NCBI GenBank assembly: GCA_023846275.1
Contig: CM043875.1
Span: 28,049,333 to 28,113,332 of the forward strand
Source of the DNA: Vanilla planifolia
Lineage: Eukaryota > Streptophyta > Magnoliopsida > Asparagales > Orchidaceae
Length of the DNA stretch: 64,000 nt
Direction of reading: 5' to 3'
The translations under genes and the position numbers were made by a program. How positions within the stretch are numbered: the stretch's first letter is position 1; each line of letters begins with the position of its first letter. The notes under the pieces were generated by a model, which was not told the DNA's origin, searched no databases, and saw only the letters and a list, made by a program, of their open reading frames with translations. Below, in pieces: positions 62,801 through 64,000 of this stretch.

Positions 62801-63680
62801 TGCAAGAATACACGACCAAAGGCATGGTACTGTATCCACCCCATCCATAGCTTTACGAAATGGGTAACTTACTGGCCTAGACAGTAGTCAAGGCGACTAA
62901 CAGCTGTATAACTCACATAGGACGTAACTACATGGTGGTTAAACAGTAGTGCCAAGTGATGAATTAGTTGAGGTTATAAATTTGCAACTCTTTTCCTTTG
63001 TCTCAATGATGTAAATAGTCGTACCAAGCCATTTTCTTAAATGTAAGAGTATAAGCATAGGTTAATATTTGTAACTTTTGTTCTCTGATGAATGTTATTT
63101 TTCTGCTCATCTTGGTTGTGTATTTCTTTATGGAACTTTACAGTAAGCATTTCATAGCATGTACAACTAAAATATTTGCTGTGCTCTCAAATGTAATTTT
63201 AGATTCATAGGTTTGTGATATAATTACTTTTTCCTGCTCATTCTGGTAATGCTTTTCTTTATGAGCGTTATGGTAGGCATATCATAATACGCCCTATTAA
63301 ACTTTTGATGTGTGTGTATGTGCATTCTTCTTACTTTTCACCTCCTTTAGGTCGTCTATAATGCAAACAAACTTGCTAAGATGGTTGAACAAAAGAAAAG
63401 CATGCAGAACTGGTTTGACTATTATCAGCTAAAGTTTGAAAGAAATCCTTCTAAAAGACCAACTTGCAAGGTTTGTTTTATCATTATGGCATTTTTGCAT
63501 GGGCCTCTTCAGACTATTAGTTGTATACAACAGAAGTAATTTTTTATTCCAAGTTGAGTAATTTTTAAAATTACTTTTTTTTCTATTTCCTTTTAACAGA
63601 TTGGTTTTCTTGGGCTATTTGGAAAAAAGGTTGACGCAATTGACTATTATACATCAGAGATTGAGAAGCTAACTAAAGAA
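44545..63680 (+). CDS. OSCA1/CSC1-type osmosensitive calcium-permeable channel, 3' end beyond the window
   Basis: Hyperosmolality- and stretch-gated non-selective cation channel of the OSCA/TMEM63 family (DUF221/RSN1_7TM), acting mainly at the plasma membrane as a dimer. Exons: 44545-44858, 45534-45695, 51892-52027, 59670-59771, 63351-63470, 63600-63680. All introns are GT-AG and the 305 joined residues are unbroken. Visible: first membrane helix near residues 7-29, [16 protein letters not shown] and [16 protein letters not shown] signatures, second helix near 105-125 ending VLVPVNWTN, third near 160-180 ([20 protein letters not shown]), then the cytosolic PHM7_cyt/RRM-like linker starting [20 protein letters not shown]. 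The family is about 770 residues, so about 60 percent lies to the right. Subgroup OSCA1 is clear; the exact member is not. Confidence 0.95.
45534..45695 (+). CDS. OSCA1-type channel, coding exon 2
   Basis: Residues 105-158 plus two bases: [20 protein letters not shown] (membrane helix), then a loop ending [14 protein letters not shown] across the junction. Acceptor TTTCAG, with a run of ten C at 45489-45498 in its pyrimidine tract; donor GTGAGC. Confidence 0.94.
48065..48800. repeat. Direct duplication of a reverse-transcriptase segment inside the Copia fossil
   Basis: Text starting GATGGCATTGATTATGATTA (about 48068) recurs as GATGGCATTGACTATGATGA (about 48460), followed for some 200 bases by colinear sequence including AGATGAGATATTCATGGTA. 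The copies are diverged. Confidence 0.7.
49896..50336. repeat. 220-base tandem duplication within the 3' LTR
   Basis: Two adjacent copies begin GTATTCATTGAAAAAAATAT at 49896 and 50116. Only about nine differences are visible, so it is much younger than the element around it. No such doubling was recognised in the 5' LTR. Confidence 0.92.
50591..51891. other. Rest of channel intron 2, no feature seen
   Basis: The small open frames between 50627 and 51462 do not resemble any family I know. Confidence 0.5.
51892..52027 (+). CDS. OSCA1-type channel, coding exon 3
   Basis: Residues 159-204: [20 protein letters not shown] (membrane helix), then [20 protein letters not shown] and PDQFT. Acceptor TTGCAG, donor GTAAAG. 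Confidence 0.95.
52210..52840. repeat. Tandem duplication of about 368 bases, diverged
   Basis: AATCAACCACACAGTTAGG (52216) and AACCAACCACACAAGGTTAGG-type text (52584) start colinear blocks sharing ATATAACTTAAGAAAAG and CTTTTGAAGGAGA. In channel intron 3. Confidence 0.8.
53040..53290 (-). mobile_element. LTR fragment with a reversed primer-binding-site motif
   Basis: ACTCTGATATCA at 53042-53053 is, on the minus strand, TGATATCAGAGT, matching the initiator-Met tRNA primer site at 10 of 12. The adjacent GTGATGACC text to the right is common at LTR borders. The following 200 bases match the foldback units at 41.4-41.9 kb. Fragment only. Confidence 0.5.
54587..54610. repeat. (TA)n microsatellite in repeat Y copy 2
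   Basis: About twelve TA units, at the place where copy 1 has a less regular TA-rich stretch near 31.18 kb. Confidence 0.9.
54800..55190. repeat. Four sub-repeats of about 100-115 bases inside repeat Y copy 2
   Basis: Core motifs CATCTCTGAGTATC, CATCTTTGAGGACCC, CACCTCTGAGTATCC and CATCTTTGAGTATAC fall at about 54814, 54928, 55042 and 55141. Spacings of about 114, 114 and 99 mirror copy 1 (about 112, 115 and 98). Confidence 0.75.
57121..57525. repeat. Close direct repeat of about 150 bases, offset 254
   Basis: 57121-57272 and 57375-57525 share GCCAAACTTGTGTC, ACACCTGTCAATAGATCTC and CAAGCTTCCCTT with few differences. The second copy lies in a 93-codon open frame (57353-57634) starting with a non-ATG codon, which I do not regard as a gene. 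Confidence 0.88.
57890..58494. repeat. Tandem duplication of about 319 bases
   Basis: GATTCAATATTAC at 57896 and 58215 begins colinear copies sharing TGATCTTCATTTATGCTTTT / TGATCTTCATTTATACTTTT and a GAGAGAGAAAC / AAGAGAGAAAC end. Confidence 0.85.
58495..59669. other. Rest of channel intron 3, no feature seen
   Basis: No gene or clear repeat. It ends in a normal TTGCAG acceptor. Confidence 0.6.
59670..59771 (+). CDS. OSCA1-type channel, coding exon 4
   Basis: Residues 205-238, from [20 protein letters not shown] through [14 protein letters not shown]: start of the cytosolic RRM-like linker. Acceptor TTGCAG, donor GTAGTA. Confidence 0.95.
60322..62165 (-). mobile_element. Repeat X, copy 2, probable solo LTR of about 1.8 kb
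   Basis: In channel intron 4, antisense to the gene. The left border TGTAAATTATAGGAGGGC, followed by CAAGAGGGGTGAATTGTG, is the reverse complement of the common plant LTR end (CACAATTCACCCCTCTTG ... CA), similar in type to the end of the solo LTR at 12966. The right border is near 62162, where a CA fits but a target duplication is not clear. Parts match the split copy at 30.06-34.01 kb. No internal genes. Confidence 0.55.
62166..63350. other. Rest of channel intron 4, no feature seen
   Basis: Two loosely similar stretches near 63050-63290 (TTTCTGCTCAT / TTTCCTGCTCATT) suggest a small old duplication of about 150 bases. Otherwise unremarkable. Confidence 0.5.
63351..63470 (+). CDS. OSCA1-type channel, coding exon 5
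   Basis: Residues 239-278, with [16 protein letters not shown] and [20 protein letters not shown]. Acceptor CTTTAG, donor GTTTGT. Confidence 0.95.
63600..63680 (+). CDS. OSCA1-type channel, coding exon 6
   Basis: Residues 279-305, [20 protein letters not shown] then IEKLTKE. Acceptor TAACAG, donor GTAAGC. The last exon inside the window; the rest of the linker and the channel core follow to the right. Confidence 0.94.
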
Positions 63681-64000
63681 GTAAGCCGTAAATGTTTAAC
63701 AGCACAATCCCGTGCTTGAGAGCTTATATTTCTCTTTATGAATTCTTCAAAGTTCATAAATGCTAAATAGATGATTACAGCTAAAGCTACGTCCATCGAT
63801 TGTTGCATTATTGTTTTTTGAGTTAAAATGCCTTTTTGTTCATATCAGCATTATAAAGGTCGTAAAATTCCTATCTACCTATTAGAGTTGGTTGCCCATT
63901 GCAACATTATGGGATTAAGGCTGTAACTGAGGCCAATTTTCCAAACTTTTATTCCCTTTAGTTGACGCACGCTTAAGCCCCTTGATTTCATTATACCTAC
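63681..64000. other. Start of channel intron 6, truncated by the window edge
   Basis: Begins with donor GTAAGC. No further exon recognised before the edge. Confidence 0.7.

Noticed and set aside
1-64000. tRNA, rRNA, CRISPR array, bacterial operon or viral capsid system
   Set aside because: No tRNA B-box with a matching fold, no rRNA text and no regular spacer-repeat array were seen. Spliced plant genes and plant retroelements explain the recognisable parts.

Overview
The window is nuclear DNA of a flowering plant, from an AT-rich, repeat-filled stretch. Residue choices in both genes look more monocot-like than eudicot-like (for example [11 protein letters not shown] in the kinase and [16 protein letters not shown] in the channel). 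That is a lean from memory, not a proof, and I cannot name a species.

Two host genes are supported, arranged head to head. On the minus strand, ten coding exons between 19654 and 2932 encode residues 1-331 of a CBL-interacting protein kinase, best matched to CIPK8. Every junction is GT-AG and every intron falls between whole codons. The last part of the regulatory domain should lie beyond the left edge. On the plus strand, six coding exons between 44545 and 63680 encode residues 1-305 of an OSCA1/CSC1-type mechanosensitive, osmosensing calcium-permeable channel, which runs off the right edge. Its promoter is probably near 36.06-36.11 kb, where a perfect CCACGTGG box sits 33 bases before a TATATAAA box. 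A non-coding first exon and an intron of about 8 kb would separate that promoter from the start codon.

Layout: 1-2931, intron 10 of CIPK8 with a faint gag-like relic and a TA tract. 2932-19654, CIPK8 exons separated by introns holding two Copia fossils, a solo LTR nested in an older repeat, and a possible LINE relic. 19655-20110, CIPK8 5' flank. 20.1-36.0 kb, intergenic DNA with LTR relics, dispersed repeats and one nested repeat structure. 36.06-36.56 kb, promoter and first exon of the channel gene. 36.56-63.68 kb, the channel gene, whose introns hold a Copia fossil, a probable solo LTR, a large dispersed repeat, a foldback repeat and many short tandem duplications.

The two genes could work in the same pathway: OSCA1 channels let calcium in on hyperosmotic stress, and CIPKs are switched on by calcium-loaded CBL proteins. 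Their adjacency is seen; shared regulation is inference. I found no new enzyme system, RNA gene or CRISPR array. The most useful new observations are the nested-repeat relations (X/Y pairs, repeat A/B with its solo LTR), the periodic sub-repeats inside Y, and the cluster of local tandem duplications in the channel introns.
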